This document shows positions 1 through 7,891 of a DNA stretch of 64,000 nt, in pieces. The stretch covers positions 806,001 through 870,000 of the forward strand of contig OY969891.1 of NCBI GenBank assembly GCA_963704355.1, in the 5' to 3' direction. Position 1 is the first letter of the stretch. Each line of letters opens with the position of its first letter. The position numbers and the translations under genes were made by a program. The notes under the pieces were generated by a model. That model saw only the letters and a list, made by a program, of their open reading frames with translations. It made no database searches and was not told where the DNA came from. The DNA comes from Bog-473 sp963704355 (lineage in GTDB: Bacteria; Actinomycetota; Acidimicrobiia; Acidimicrobiales; RAAP-2).

Positions 1-1
1 C

Positions 2-1408
2 GACGGGGAGCCCCTACTGATCGAGCTGGTCAAGGGGGCGCCCGACGTAGTTCTGGCCCGCTGTAGCCAGACCGGCGGACCGCTGAGCGGGGCGCAGATC
101 CGGATCGCCGAGGTCCGGGCCGACATCAACGCCGCCAACGAGCGGATGGGCGAGCAGGGGCTGCGCGTCCTGGCCTTCGCCGCCCGCCTGCTGAACACGG
201 CCGAGCGGACGATCATGCACAACGACCCCATGTCGCTCACCCGGGACCTCTCCTTCGTCGGGATGGTCGGCATCATCGACCCGCTGCGGGCCGAGGCCAC
301 CGGCGCCGTGCACACGGCGCTGGGCGCCGGCATCGACGTGCGGATGATCACGGGCGACCACGCCGTGACGGCGCGGGCGATCGGGGAGCAGCTCGGGCTC
401 GGGCCGGGCTCGATCAGCGGCAGCGAGCTGGAGGAGCTCTCCGACGACGAGCTGGTCCGCCGGATGCCCGAGTTGCACGTCTTCGGACGCGTCTCGCCGG
501 AGGACAAGCTGCGACTCGCCCGCGCCATGCAGCACGAGGGGCTCATCGTGGCCATGACCGGTGACGCGGTGAACGACGCCGCCGCCCTCAAGCAGGCCGA
601 CATCGGCGTCGCCATGGGCAGCGGCAGCGAGGTCACCAAGCAGGCGGGGCGCATGATCCTCACCGACGACAACTTCGGCACGCTGGTGCACGCCATAGAG
701 ATCGGGCGGCGGGTCTACGACAAAATCGTCTCCTACGTCCGCTTCCAGATGACGCAGCTGCTCGGCATGGTGCTGCTGTTCGTCGTCGCCACCGCCTTCA
801 ACATCAACAGCGGCGTCGCACTCACGCCGTCGATGATCCTGTACTTGCTGTTTTTCGTCACGGTGGCCGGCGTGGTGGTGATCGCCATCGACCCCGGCGA
901 CCCCTACGTCATGCATCGGCGGCCGCGCGACCCCAAGGTCCCCATCACCAACCGCAGCGCTATCGTCACCTGGGTTGTCTACGCCGTTGCGTTCTTCGTG
1001 GCGGCGCTGATCCCGCTGGTGGCCGGACCGGACACGCCCCACCCCAACAAGCCCAGCGCGTCGCTCACCATGACGTTCGTCGTGGTGGGACTCGCCACCA
1101 TCTTCAACGCGCTGACCAACCGACGCGACCCGGCCAGCGGGCTGGAGGCCCCGGTCTTCAAGGCGATCGCGATCTCGGTGGTGCCGCTGGTGATGCTCGT
1201 GCTGGCCACCCAGCTGCCGTCGTTGCAGAGCGGGCTGTTGACGCAGTCGCTCAGCGGCCGAGAGTGGCTGGCCTGCTTCGGCCTCGCCCTCTTCGTGCCG
1301 GTCGTGATCGAAGGGAACAAGTGGTTGGAGCGCCGGCGGCTTCCCGCGCCCGGCCCGCTCGACGTCCGCAGCGCGGTCACCGGCTCGTCGGCGGGAGCGG
1401 CGTCGTGA
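2..1408 (+). CDS. Cation-translocating P-type ATPase, C-terminal part (5' end outside window)
   Basis: Membrane ion pump that couples ATP hydrolysis to cation transport. The frame is open from base 2, upstream of the first ATG at 146, and already carries the nucleotide-binding-domain signature KGAPD, so the gene starts outside the window. Downstream come MITGD, the hinge motif read here as MTGDAVNDAAALK, then several hydrophobic segments of the C-terminal membrane domain from about base 750 to 1350. The DKTGT phosphorylation site and N-terminal helices lie off the left edge. The hinge motif differs from the family consensus MTGDGVNDAPALK at two positions (G to A, P to A). The layout fits the Ca2+/Na+,K+ type (P2) rather than heavy-metal pumps, but the ion cannot be read from this part. 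The stop overlaps a GTG of the next small frame. Confidence 0.9.
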   Translation, partial: DGEPLLIELVKGAPDVVLARCSQTGGPLSGAQIRIAEVRADINAANERMGEQGLRVLAFAARLLNTAERTIMHNDPMSLTRDLSFVGMVGIIDPLRAEATGAVHTALGAGIDVRMITGDHAVTARAIGEQLGLGPGSISGSELEELSDDELVRRMPELHVFGRVSPEDKLRLARAMQHEGLIVAMTGDAVNDAAALKQADIGVAMGSGSEVTKQAGRMILTDDNFGTLVHAIEIGRRVYDKIVSYVRFQMTQLLGMVLLFVVATAFNINSGVALTPSMILYLLFFVTVAGVVVIAIDPGDPYVMHRRPRDPKVPITNRSAIVTWVVYAVAFFVAALIPLVAGPDTPHPNKPSASLTMTFVVVGLATIFNALTNRRDPASGLEAPVFKAIAISVVPLVMLVLATQLPSLQSGLLTQSLSGREWLACFGLALFVPVVIEGNKWLERRRLPAPGPLDVRSAVTGSSAGAAS

Positions 1409-1497
1409 GCAAGGACGGCAAGGACGGCAAGAACGACAAGAACGGGGCCACCAAGGTCGTCCACGAGCACGCTGCCGAGACGGCGCCTCCCTCATGA
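1405..1497 (+). CDS. Possible 30-residue Lys/Gly-rich peptide between the ATPase and PPK2
   Basis: A GTG overlapping the ATPase stop (GTGA) opens a 30-codon frame rich in Lys, Asp and Gly whose TGA overlaps the ATG of the PPK2 gene (ATGA). The tight overlaps on both sides argue for translation. PPK2 proteins often carry a charged disordered N-terminal tail, so this could instead be such a tail separated by a frameshift, or a translational-coupling leader. No domain is recognisable. Confidence 0.3.
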   Translation: MSKDGKDGKNDKNGATKVVHEHAAETAPPS

Positions 1498-2264
1498 AGC
1501 GAAAAGAGTATGAGCACGATCTCCGCCCCCTCCAAGGTGAGCTGGTGGCCATGCAGGAGTGGGTCAAAGCCTCGGGAGCCAAGATCTGCATCGTGTTCGA
1601 GGGACGCGACACGGCCGGCAAGGGAGGGACGATCAAGGCCATCACCGAGCGGGTCAGCCCTCGGGTCTTCCGGGTGGTGGCTCTGCCGGCCCCCACCGAG
1701 CGCGAGCGCACCCAGATGTTCATCCAGCGCTACGTCCCGCACCTCCCTGCTGGCGGCGAGGTCGTGATCTTCGACCGGAGCTGGTACAACCGCGCCGGCA
1801 TCGAGCGGGTCATGGGCTTCGCCAGCCCCAAGGAGGTGCAGCGCTTCCTCGACGGGGTGCTCTTCGTCGAACGCACCATGGTCGAGTCGGGGATCCTGCT
1901 CATCAAGTACTGGCTCGAGGTCAGCGCCGACGAGCAGACGCGACGGCTGCAGAGCCGCATCGATGACCCGCGCAAGATCTGGAAGCTCTCGGACATGGAC
2001 CTCAAGTCCTACAGCCGGTGGTGGGACTACGAGGTGGCGCGGGACGACATGTTCCGGGCCAGCGACTCCGATTTCGCGCCATGGTACGTGGCCCACACCG
2101 ACGACAAGAAGCGGGGCCGGCTGAACATCATCAGCCACCTGTTGAGCCTCGTCCCGTACCAGCCGCTGGAGCACCGCGACATCACGCTGCCCAAACGCCA
2201 GAAGGAGATCCACAGCGACCTCGCGGAGCCGTTGCTCCGAGAGATCCCGACGCCCTACTCCTGA
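1494..2264 (+). CDS. ppk2: Polyphosphate kinase 2 (PPK2 family)
   Basis: Cytoplasmic kinase that transfers phosphate between polyphosphate and nucleoside phosphates. The 256-residue protein has the PPK2 P-loop GRDTAGKGGTIK near residues 36-47, the Walker B/lid signature DRSWYNRAG near residue 94, and the family's conserved tail (YWLEVS, DDPRKIWKLS, WY.AHTDDKK). Length is close to that of single-domain PPK2 enzymes. The ATG overlaps the preceding small frame, so it is probably cotranscribed with the P-type ATPase. A ROK/polyphosphate-glucokinase-like gene at 19139 could draw on the same polyphosphate pool. The direction of the reaction (ATP/GTP synthesis from ADP/GDP or AMP phosphorylation) cannot be settled by eye. 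Confidence 0.92.
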   Translation: MKRKEYEHDLRPLQGELVAMQEWVKASGAKICIVFEGRDTAGKGGTIKAITERVSPRVFRVVALPAPTERERTQMFIQRYVPHLPAGGEVVIFDRSWYNRAGIERVMGFASPKEVQRFLDGVLFVERTMVESGILLIKYWLEVSADEQTRRLQSRIDDPRKIWKLSDMDLKSYSRWWDYEVARDDMFRASDSDFAPWYVAHTDDKKRGRLNIISHLLSLVPYQPLEHRDITLPKRQKEIHSDLAEPLLREIPTPYS

Positions 2265-2332
2265 GAGCGACGGGCCACCGGTCCGTGGGCGTGTCCGAGC
2301 AACCGCCTCGAGGCGATGGTACGGCCGCCCGG

Positions 2333-2956
2333 TCAGGTCGCCATCGGTGGCATGCCGACGTTGGCGCGGAACTCGTCCGTGGTGTTCGTCACCGGGAAGG
2401 GGTCGGCCGGCACGGGTACGCCGAGGCGCTCGCAAATCGGCGCCCACCCATCGCCAGTCGTCCACTCGAGCAGTCGCTCCTTCGGGACGGCCGCCCGCAC
2501 GGCGGCATTGTGCTTCTCGAAGGCGTTGACCATCGCGTCGCGGTTCTCGACGTCGTTGCTGAAGCGCTCGCCGAGGAGTCGCACCATGGCGGCCATCCAT
2601 TCGTCGCCCTGTTCCGCCAGCATGCGAATCCCGCCGAAGATGGTGTTACTGCAGCTCTTGAACCACGAGTCCGGCTCGCGCACCGACAGGATCACCAGGG
2701 CGTCGGGATTGGTCTCAGAGAGCTCGGGCCAGAAGCTGGCTCCGGGCCAGTCCACCTGCGCGGTGTAGGGATTCATCAGCTCGCCCCAGTCGATGGGCTT
2801 CCCGTCGATGGCCGCGGTCCAGACCGGCACCTCATCGGGATGGGCGAACACCTCGATCATGTGGTGGCACGTCCCGCCCAAGAGCTGCTCGAGTGCGACC
2901 TTCAACGAATGGGTCCCCGTCCGGCCGACCCCGGCCCCTACCACCTTCAACATCAC
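2333..2956 (-). CDS. Sulfotransferase family protein
   Basis: Predicted PAPS-dependent sulfotransferase of the short family common in actinobacteria (Sulfotransfer_4-like). The N-terminal loop GAGVGRTGTHSLK matches the 5'-phosphosulfate-binding P-loop-like segment, and LVILSVREPDSWFKSC matches the 3'-phosphate-binding segment. It is 207 residues from a GTG at 2956, or 206 from the adjacent ATG at 2953. It stands alone, convergent with PPK2. Substrate unknown; homologues act on small alcohols, phenols or glycolipids. Confidence 0.8.
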   Translation of the reverse strand: MMLKVVGAGVGRTGTHSLKVALEQLLGGTCHHMIEVFAHPDEVPVWTAAIDGKPIDWGELMNPYTAQVDWPGASFWPELSETNPDALVILSVREPDSWFKSCSNTIFGGIRMLAEQGDEWMAAMVRLLGERFSNDVENRDAMVNAFEKHNAAVRAAVPKERLLEWTTGDGWAPICERLGVPVPADPFPVTNTTDEFRANVGMPPMAT

Positions 2957-3083
2957 GCCTCCCTGTCCTCGCTCGCGGAACTCTGCCCGAACCTAACCCG
3001 CCGCCCAGGGACAATCGAGGCCCTGCCGACCCGGACACTCGATTCCGCCGGTTCCGTGACGAACAAGGTGGTGCGCTCGGCGT

Positions 3084-4301
3084 CTACCGCCCACCCATGA
3101 CGAGTGGCTCCGAGGCGCTGCCGGGACCCGGCACCCGCGAACCCACGGCTTGACACGCACCGTTCGGTGGGCAGGAAACGCTGTTCAGCAGGCCACCGGT
3201 TGGGCTCGGAGTGGTCTGCGAGGACCAGAGCTCCCCGTTGAAGCTGTCCGCGAAAGGTTCGTTCGCCGACGAACTGGTGACGTAGTTGCCGACCGCCACG
3301 CACGAGGTGGCCGAGCTGCACGAGACGTGGTCCAGCGCGAAGGATCGGGCGGGAGAGCCCGGACCCGAAATCGATTGGTCACCCCAGGAAGCGCCGTTCC
3401 AGTCTTCTGCGAGGGTCGAGGCGGCGGCGCTGCCCTCGGCTTCACACACGGACCTGGACGCGCAGGAGACGCTGACGAGGGCTCGATCCGTGCCCTTGAG
3501 CGGGTTTGGTGTGGTCTGCACGGCCCACGCGGCGCCAGTCCACCGCTCGGCCAGCACGGTCACGTGGAGGTTGCTGTCGTAGTAGCCGACCGCTTCACAG
3601 AATTTCGGCGAAGAACACGAGACGCCGAACAAGGAATTGCCCCCCAGAGACCCTGACGGCACGGGTGTGGTCTGCAGGTCCCAGGCCGAGCCGGTCCATT
3701 TCTCTGCGAGGGCCTGCGACCCCGCATTGCCGACGGCCTCGCAAGGACCGGCTGACGTGCACGACACGGCCGAGAACGCGGTGTCGGTACTTCCCGAAGG
3801 AATGGGGGCTCGCTGGATCGCCCAGGCCGTACCGTTCCACGCCTCGGCGAGCGGCACCGTGTGGCCGGCACTGCTGATGTAGTCGCCGACGGCTTCGCAC
3901 GTGGTCGCCGCAAAGCACGACACCCCGTCGAGGCTGATCGTCTTGCCGCCAACGACCTTGGGCGTCGGCTGGACGATCCAGGCCGTTGCGTTCCAGAGCG
4001 CCGCGAACGCGAACTGGGCACCCGAGGCCTTCTCGTACGATCCGACGGCTTCACAGTGGGTGGAGGAGACGCAGGACACCGCTTGCAGCTCACTGGACAC
4101 CGACCCGGACGGAATCGGGGAGGTCTCCTGTGTCCAAGTAATGGCGGCCGCTGTGGAGCTGGGCGTATCTCCGGGGTGAGAGCTCGCGGCTGCCGGCGCA
4201 CCGAGCAGGGCAATGCCGCCGAGCGCGATTGGGACAATCGTTGCGCCGCCACGCCAGTCTCGACGTGCCCCACGGCTTCGCCGTCGAGTGCTGACCGCCA
4301 T
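3084..4301 (-). CDS. Secreted seven-repeat protein with VSC-x5-C motifs
   Basis: A 405-residue exported protein of unknown function. An Arg-rich N-terminus is followed by a hydrophobic stretch ending in an AAA-type cleavage site (about residues 20-40), which is a signal peptide. The mature part is built from seven units of about 50 residues. Each contains VSC, five residues, then C(E/Q/V)AVG or a close variant, followed by a Trp-rich strand such as LAEAWNGTAW and a TTP-P-G turn. The paired cysteines recur in every unit and probably form one disulfide per repeat. Seven beta-rich repeats with aromatic strands suggest a seven-bladed propeller, but that is inference. It is monocistronic, with no neighbour that explains its role. 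Confidence 0.75.
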   Translation of the reverse strand: MAVSTRRRSRGARRDWRGGATIVPIALGGIALLGAPAAASSHPGDTPSSTAAAITWTQETSPIPSGSVSSELQAVSCVSSTHCEAVGSYEKASGAQFAFAALWNATAWIVQPTPKVVGGKTISLDGVSCFAATTCEAVGDYISSAGHTVPLAEAWNGTAWAIQRAPIPSGSTDTAFSAVSCTSAGPCEAVGNAGSQALAEKWTGSAWDLQTTPVPSGSLGGNSLFGVSCSSPKFCEAVGYYDSNLHVTVLAERWTGAAWAVQTTPNPLKGTDRALVSVSCASRSVCEAEGSAAASTLAEDWNGASWGDQSISGPGSPARSFALDHVSCSSATSCVAVGNYVTSSSANEPFADSFNGELWSSQTTPSPTGGLLNSVSCPPNGACQAVGSRVPGPGSASEPLVMGGR

Positions 4302-4636
4302 AGGTCACCTCATTCGCCAATGTGCCCTTCAGAGGGCACGGTACTCGGCCGGTTGCGCGTGGAGTAGGGGATTTGGTCGGTGCAAGTATCCGCTCCGCAA
4401 GGAGGACAACGCGGGATCCCCCGGCCTCACACGGCACTTGGATGCACACGCGGTTCTTGCCATTCAGATGTGGACGTCAAGTGCCCGGGGCATCGCGCGT
4501 GCGCCCGGCGCGATCGAGTTCGAGGAGAAGGGATCACCTTGTTCTGCGTACCGCGGGAGAGAGGTGCTTCCGGGCGAGTGGCACGGCCTCCGTTTCTCCC
4601 CGGTAGGCGGATTCAAATAATCCTCCTGGAACATAC
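4302..4636. other. Intergenic stretch, no gene seen
   Basis: It separates the divergent secreted-repeat gene and padR. Short frames here have no recognisable domain or good start. The right edge runs into the padR promoter described next. Confidence 0.5.
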
Positions 4637-4672
4637 TTGACCGAATACTCTGTTCAGAGTACTCTGAACAGA
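4637..4672 (+). promoter_or_regulatory. padR promoter with palindromic operator; predicted leaderless start
   Basis: TTGACC (4637-4642), 17 bp, then TACTCT (4660-4665) gives a promoter whose start point would fall on the A of the padR ATG at 4672. No Shine-Dalgarno sequence precedes the ATG. A perfect 24-bp dyad (4649-4672, arms built on CTGTTCAGAGT and ACTCTGAACAG) covers the -10 and ends on the start codon, the expected place for a PadR autorepressor site. Confidence 0.7.
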
Positions 4673-5313
4673 TGCCCAGATGGTCACGATCGAATCCCCT
4701 GGCCCTGGCGGTCCTGGTCTCCCTCTACGAGAAGCCGATGCACCCCTACGAGGTCGCCCAGACCCTGCGCAGCCGGGCCAAACAGGAGAGCGTCCGGCTG
4801 AATTACGGCTCGCTCTACGCCGTGGTCGAGACCCTGGAAAAGAACGGCTTCGTCAAGGCGACCGGCACGGTCCGGGAGGGCAAGCGTCCCGAGAGAACCG
4901 TCTACGAGATCACCGACGACGGGGCACGAGAGATGGACGACTGGCTCACCGAGCTCATCAGCGTCCCGACCAAGGAGTACCCGGCGTTCATGGCCGGCCT
5001 CTCCTTCCTGCCCGCGCTCGGTCCGGACGACGCCCTCATGGCGCTCCGCTCCCGGGCCGAGGGCATCTCCGTGAAACTGGCCCAAATCCGAGGCGCCATG
5101 GGCGCGGCCAAGAAGGCCGGGCTCCCGCGCATCTTCGAGCTCGAGTCCGAGTACGAGGACGCACAGCTCACTGCCGAGCTGAAGTTCGTGAACGCCCTCG
5201 TCAAGGAGATGGAGGCCGGGACGCTCGAGGGTCTCGAGATGTGGCGGATGTTCCACACCGAAGGCTTCAACCCCGAGGAGGTGCACTTCACCTTCGACAC
5301 GAACCCGGAATGA
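4672..5313 (+). CDS. PadR family transcriptional regulator
   Basis: A 213-residue winged-helix repressor. The N-terminal PadR fold is plain: LALAVLVSLYEKPMHPYEV, then LNYGSLYAVVETLEKNGFV and RTVYEITDDGAREMDDWL. A longer helical C-terminal domain is typical of the PadR_C subfamily that dimerises. It lies just upstream of an ABC exporter on the same strand, so it probably represses that exporter and itself, with ligand release. The start codon sits at the end of a perfect palindrome, with no ribosome-binding site. Confidence 0.9.
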   Translation: MPRWSRSNPLALAVLVSLYEKPMHPYEVAQTLRSRAKQESVRLNYGSLYAVVETLEKNGFVKATGTVREGKRPERTVYEITDDGAREMDDWLTELISVPTKEYPAFMAGLSFLPALGPDDALMALRSRAEGISVKLAQIRGAMGAAKKAGLPRIFELESEYEDAQLTAELKFVNALVKEMEAGTLEGLEMWRMFHTEGFNPEEVHFTFDTNPE

Positions 5314-5314
5314 G

Positions 5315-5346
5315 CCGAGGCCGCGTGTTGCATCACGCGGCCTCGG
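5315..5346 (+). terminator. Hairpin after padR
   Basis: A perfect 13-bp stem (CCGAGGCCGCGTG / CACGCGGCCTCGG) with a 6-nt loop starts at the padR stop. There is no T-tract, so it is either a GC-rich actinobacterial-type terminator or an attenuating stem between padR and the exporter genes. Confidence 0.6.
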
Positions 5347-5522
5347 GCCCACACACCACGAGCCCGGTCCACAAAGGGATCCTTCGCCCGAGGCAGCACT
5401 CGAGAGCGTAGGCGACCTCCGCCGAGCGGGCTCGGCAGCACGGCAGCTGGTGCACGCAACAGCGCGCGCCACCACGCCGGGCTGCACACGAGCACACACA
5501 CGCACGACGAAAGGAGGCGCGC

Positions 5523-6488
5523 ATGGACGCGCTCATCGAGGCCGAGAGCCTCAGCAAGAAGTTCGGGAAAGTGACCGCCCTCTCGGACCTGACCCTGGAG
5601 CTGCCGGGCGGACAGCCGGTCGCCATCCTCGGGCCGAACGGTGCCGGCAAGACCACCTTCATCCGCATGGTGGCTACGCTCATCCGGCCCGACGCCGGCA
5701 CGTTGCGTGTCGGCGGCAGGGACGTCGTCCGCGACCCGATGGCGGTGCGCCGCATGATCGGGCTCGCCGGGCAGTCGGCCGCCGTCGAGGAGATGATGAC
5801 GGGGCGGGAGAACCTGGTGATGGTGGCTCGCCTGTACGGCCAGGGCCGGGACGAGGCGGTCGCCTCTTCCAATCGAATCCTCGAATTGATGGAGCTCGAG
5901 GACGCGGCGGACCGGCGGGTGAAGACGTACTCGGGTGGCATGCGCCGCCGGCTCGACCTCGGGGCGAGCCTGACCGGCGCGCCGCAGCTGCTCCTGCTCG
6001 ACGAGCCGACGACCGGGCTCGATCCGGGGAGTCGCAACGAGGTGTGGGACGCCGTGCGCGAGATGGGTGTGGGCGGGACCGACATCGTGTTGACGACGCA
6101 GTATCTCGACGAGGCCGACCACCTGGCGGCGTACATCGTCATCATCGACGGGGGCCGGGTCATCGCCGAGGGCACACCCGACGAGCTGAAGTCGCGGGTG
6201 GGCGCAGACATGATCGAGCTGCACACGATCGACGTGGCGACCATGCAGCGCGCGGCCGAGGTGCTCGGTGCACTCGGCACGGCCGAGCCGTCGAGCGACC
6301 CGGCGATGCGCCGATGTTCGCTCGCGGCGCCGGCCGGGGCGCGGCTGCTGCCGATCGTCGTGCGGGCGCTGGACGACGCGGCGGTGCCGGTCGAGGACAT
6401 CTCGCTGCGGCGCCCGACCCTCGACGAGGTGTTCCTGGCCCTGACCGGGCACACCACCGACAAGGACAACAAGGAGGATGCAGCATGA
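5523..6488 (+). CDS. ABC transporter ATP-binding protein, DrrA type
   Basis: The 321-residue ATPase of an exporter. It shows Walker A GPNGAGKTT (residues about 38-46), the signature YSGGMRRRLDLG, Walker B LLLLDEPTTGLD, and the extended C-terminal domain of daunorubicin-resistance (DrrA) proteins. A strong Shine-Dalgarno AAAGGAGG lies 5 nt before the ATG. The stop overlaps the ATG of the permease gene (ATGA), so the two are translationally coupled. PadR upstream is the likely regulator. The substrate is probably a hydrophobic drug or lipid. Confidence 0.93.
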   Translation: MDALIEAESLSKKFGKVTALSDLTLELPGGQPVAILGPNGAGKTTFIRMVATLIRPDAGTLRVGGRDVVRDPMAVRRMIGLAGQSAAVEEMMTGRENLVMVARLYGQGRDEAVASSNRILELMELEDAADRRVKTYSGGMRRRLDLGASLTGAPQLLLLDEPTTGLDPGSRNEVWDAVREMGVGGTDIVLTTQYLDEADHLAAYIVIIDGGRVIAEGTPDELKSRVGADMIELHTIDVATMQRAAEVLGALGTAEPSSDPAMRRCSLAAPAGARLLPIVVRALDDAAVPVEDISLRRPTLDEVFLALTGHTTDKDNKEDAA

Positions 6489-7333
6489 CCGTGGACATCA
6501 CACTCGAGGCGCCGCCCGGCCCGTCAATCAGGGCCGGGGCGGCTTCGCACAGGGGGGCCTCGTATCTCGTCGCGTCCGGCCAGGTGGCCGAACGGACGCT
6601 CAAACAGTTCGTGCGCACCCCGGCGCTCATCATCGCCGGGACCGCGCAAGGCGCCCTGTTCCTGCTCATCTTCCGCTACGTCTTCGGCGGCGCGGTGGCC
6701 CACACGGGGTCGCTGAACTACGTCGACTTCCTGGTGCCGGGCTTCGTCGTGACCGGCGTGCTCTTCCAGGGGATGGGCGCGAGCACCGGCGTGGCCGACG
6801 ACCTGCAGAGCGGCCTGTTCGACCGGTTGCGCAGCCTGCCCATCCGCCTGATGTCCATTGTGACGGGGCGGGTGAGCGCGGACAGCGTGCTGGTCGCGTG
6901 GGGCGCGTTCGTCATGACCGTGATCGGCTTCGCCGTGGGCTTCCGCCTCGGTGGCACCGCGCTCGCCGGGCTGGCCGCGTTCGGGCTGACCGTGCTGTAC
7001 GGGTTCGCGTTCGTCTGGCTCTTCATCGCCATGGGGCTGGTGGCGGGCAGCCCGCAGGCGGCCCAGGGGCTCTCGTTCCTGGTCTTCCCGCTGAGCTTCG
7101 TCTCGTCGGCCTACGTGCCGGTGTCGACGATGCCGGGCTGGATGCAGGGCTTCGCCACCAACCAACCGCTAACGTGGATGGTCAACACGGTGCGGGTGTT
7201 GACGGGCGGGCCGCAGGCGCAGGCGCTGCTGGGGCACCCGGTGTCGTACTACCTGTGGCCGTCGCTGCTGTGGTCGTTGGGGCTGGTCGTGGTGTTCGCG
7301 CCGCTGGCGGTGTGGAAGTTGAAGAATTCGTAG
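6485..7333 (+). CDS. ABC-2 type permease, DrrB type
   Basis: A 282-residue integral membrane subunit that pairs with the ATPase just upstream. About six hydrophobic segments are visible, including LIIAGTAQGALFLLIFRYVF, and the ABC-2 signature lies near FPLSFVSSAYVPVSTMPGWM. The ATG chosen overlaps the ATPase stop; the open frame itself runs much further upstream but those earlier codons lie antiparallel-free inside the ATPase gene and are not a start. Confidence 0.92.
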   Translation: MTVDITLEAPPGPSIRAGAASHRGASYLVASGQVAERTLKQFVRTPALIIAGTAQGALFLLIFRYVFGGAVAHTGSLNYVDFLVPGFVVTGVLFQGMGASTGVADDLQSGLFDRLRSLPIRLMSIVTGRVSADSVLVAWGAFVMTVIGFAVGFRLGGTALAGLAAFGLTVLYGFAFVWLFIAMGLVAGSPQAAQGLSFLVFPLSFVSSAYVPVSTMPGWMQGFATNQPLTWMVNTVRVLTGGPQAQALLGHPVSYYLWPSLLWSLGLVVVFAPLAVWKLKNS

Positions 7334-7431
7334 GCCCGTTCAAGGCGGGGGGCGAGGGCGGGGTCGTGGGCACGGACCTGCTCGCGATCTCGCCCTTCGG
7401 CGGGCGTGGTAGGCCGGGGTCCGTGCACGGG

Positions 7432-7683
7432 ATGTGGGCGCCGATCCGGCAGTTCTTGGTCACGGCCAAGCCGTGGCAGCGCATGGTCCTCGGCCTCGTC
7501 GTGATCGCCGTCGGCGTCTTGTTGGGGAACTACGTGATCACCGCGTTCGGTGTGGTGTTCGTGGTCCTGCCGGCGGCGGGGTGGGTCAAGCGGAGGCGTG
7601 CCGGTGGTCTGGGTCCGCCGCACGCCGGTGAACAGGAGGTCGGGGCGGCGGACGACCAGCCAGCGGACGCAGCCGAAGGCTGA
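7432..7683 (+). CDS. Small membrane protein, hypothetical
   Basis: A short frame (83 residues from ATG 7432; an in-frame GTG at 7423 is also possible) with a basic N-terminus and one long or two short hydrophobic segments (MVLGLVVIAVGVLLGNYVIT, AFGVVFVVLPAAGW), then a charged tail. Codon use is GC-rich like its neighbours. It lies 98 bp after the permease and might be part of that transcription unit. No family recognised. Confidence 0.45.
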   Translation: MWAPIRQFLVTAKPWQRMVLGLVVIAVGVLLGNYVITAFGVVFVVLPAAGWVKRRRAGGLGPPHAGEQEVGAADDQPADAAEG

Positions 7684-7779
7684 GCCAGGGCTCCATTTTC
7701 CCGACGCGAGGCCGGGGTCGTCGACCGCACCGGCTAGGAGCTGACGGGCCGGCTGACGCCTTGAAGTCGCCGCCGTGAA

Positions 7780-7813
7780 TGTCTCCAAAAACTATGCACA
7801 GACCGGTTTACAG
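7780..7813 (+). repeat. 34-bp direct repeat, copy 1
   Basis: It begins TGTCTCCAAAAACTAT and ends GTTTACAG. 28 of 34 bases match 13056-13089 in the same orientation. A shared upstream piece (CTTGAAGTCGCCG here, CCTGAAATCGCCG there) extends the similarity with different spacing. Confidence 0.65.
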
Positions 7814-7891
7814 ATCACCAACCAAACCTACGGGCTCCAGGCCCGAGCCCGTTGGTGAGCAACAGCTCGTGCTTGGCTGTGGCAGAGCCGC

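Noticed and set aside
14..1723. 569-residue minus-strand frame opposite the ATPase and PPK2 genes
   Set aside because: Arg/His-rich low-complexity translation; antisense shadow of clearly conserved plus-strand genes.
2018..3100. 360-residue plus-strand frame
   Set aside because: It runs through PPK2 in another frame and the antisense of the sulfotransferase; no domain-like sequence.
4902..6452. 516-residue minus-strand frame over padR and the ABC ATPase
   Set aside because: Shadow of two clear plus-strand genes in GC-rich DNA.
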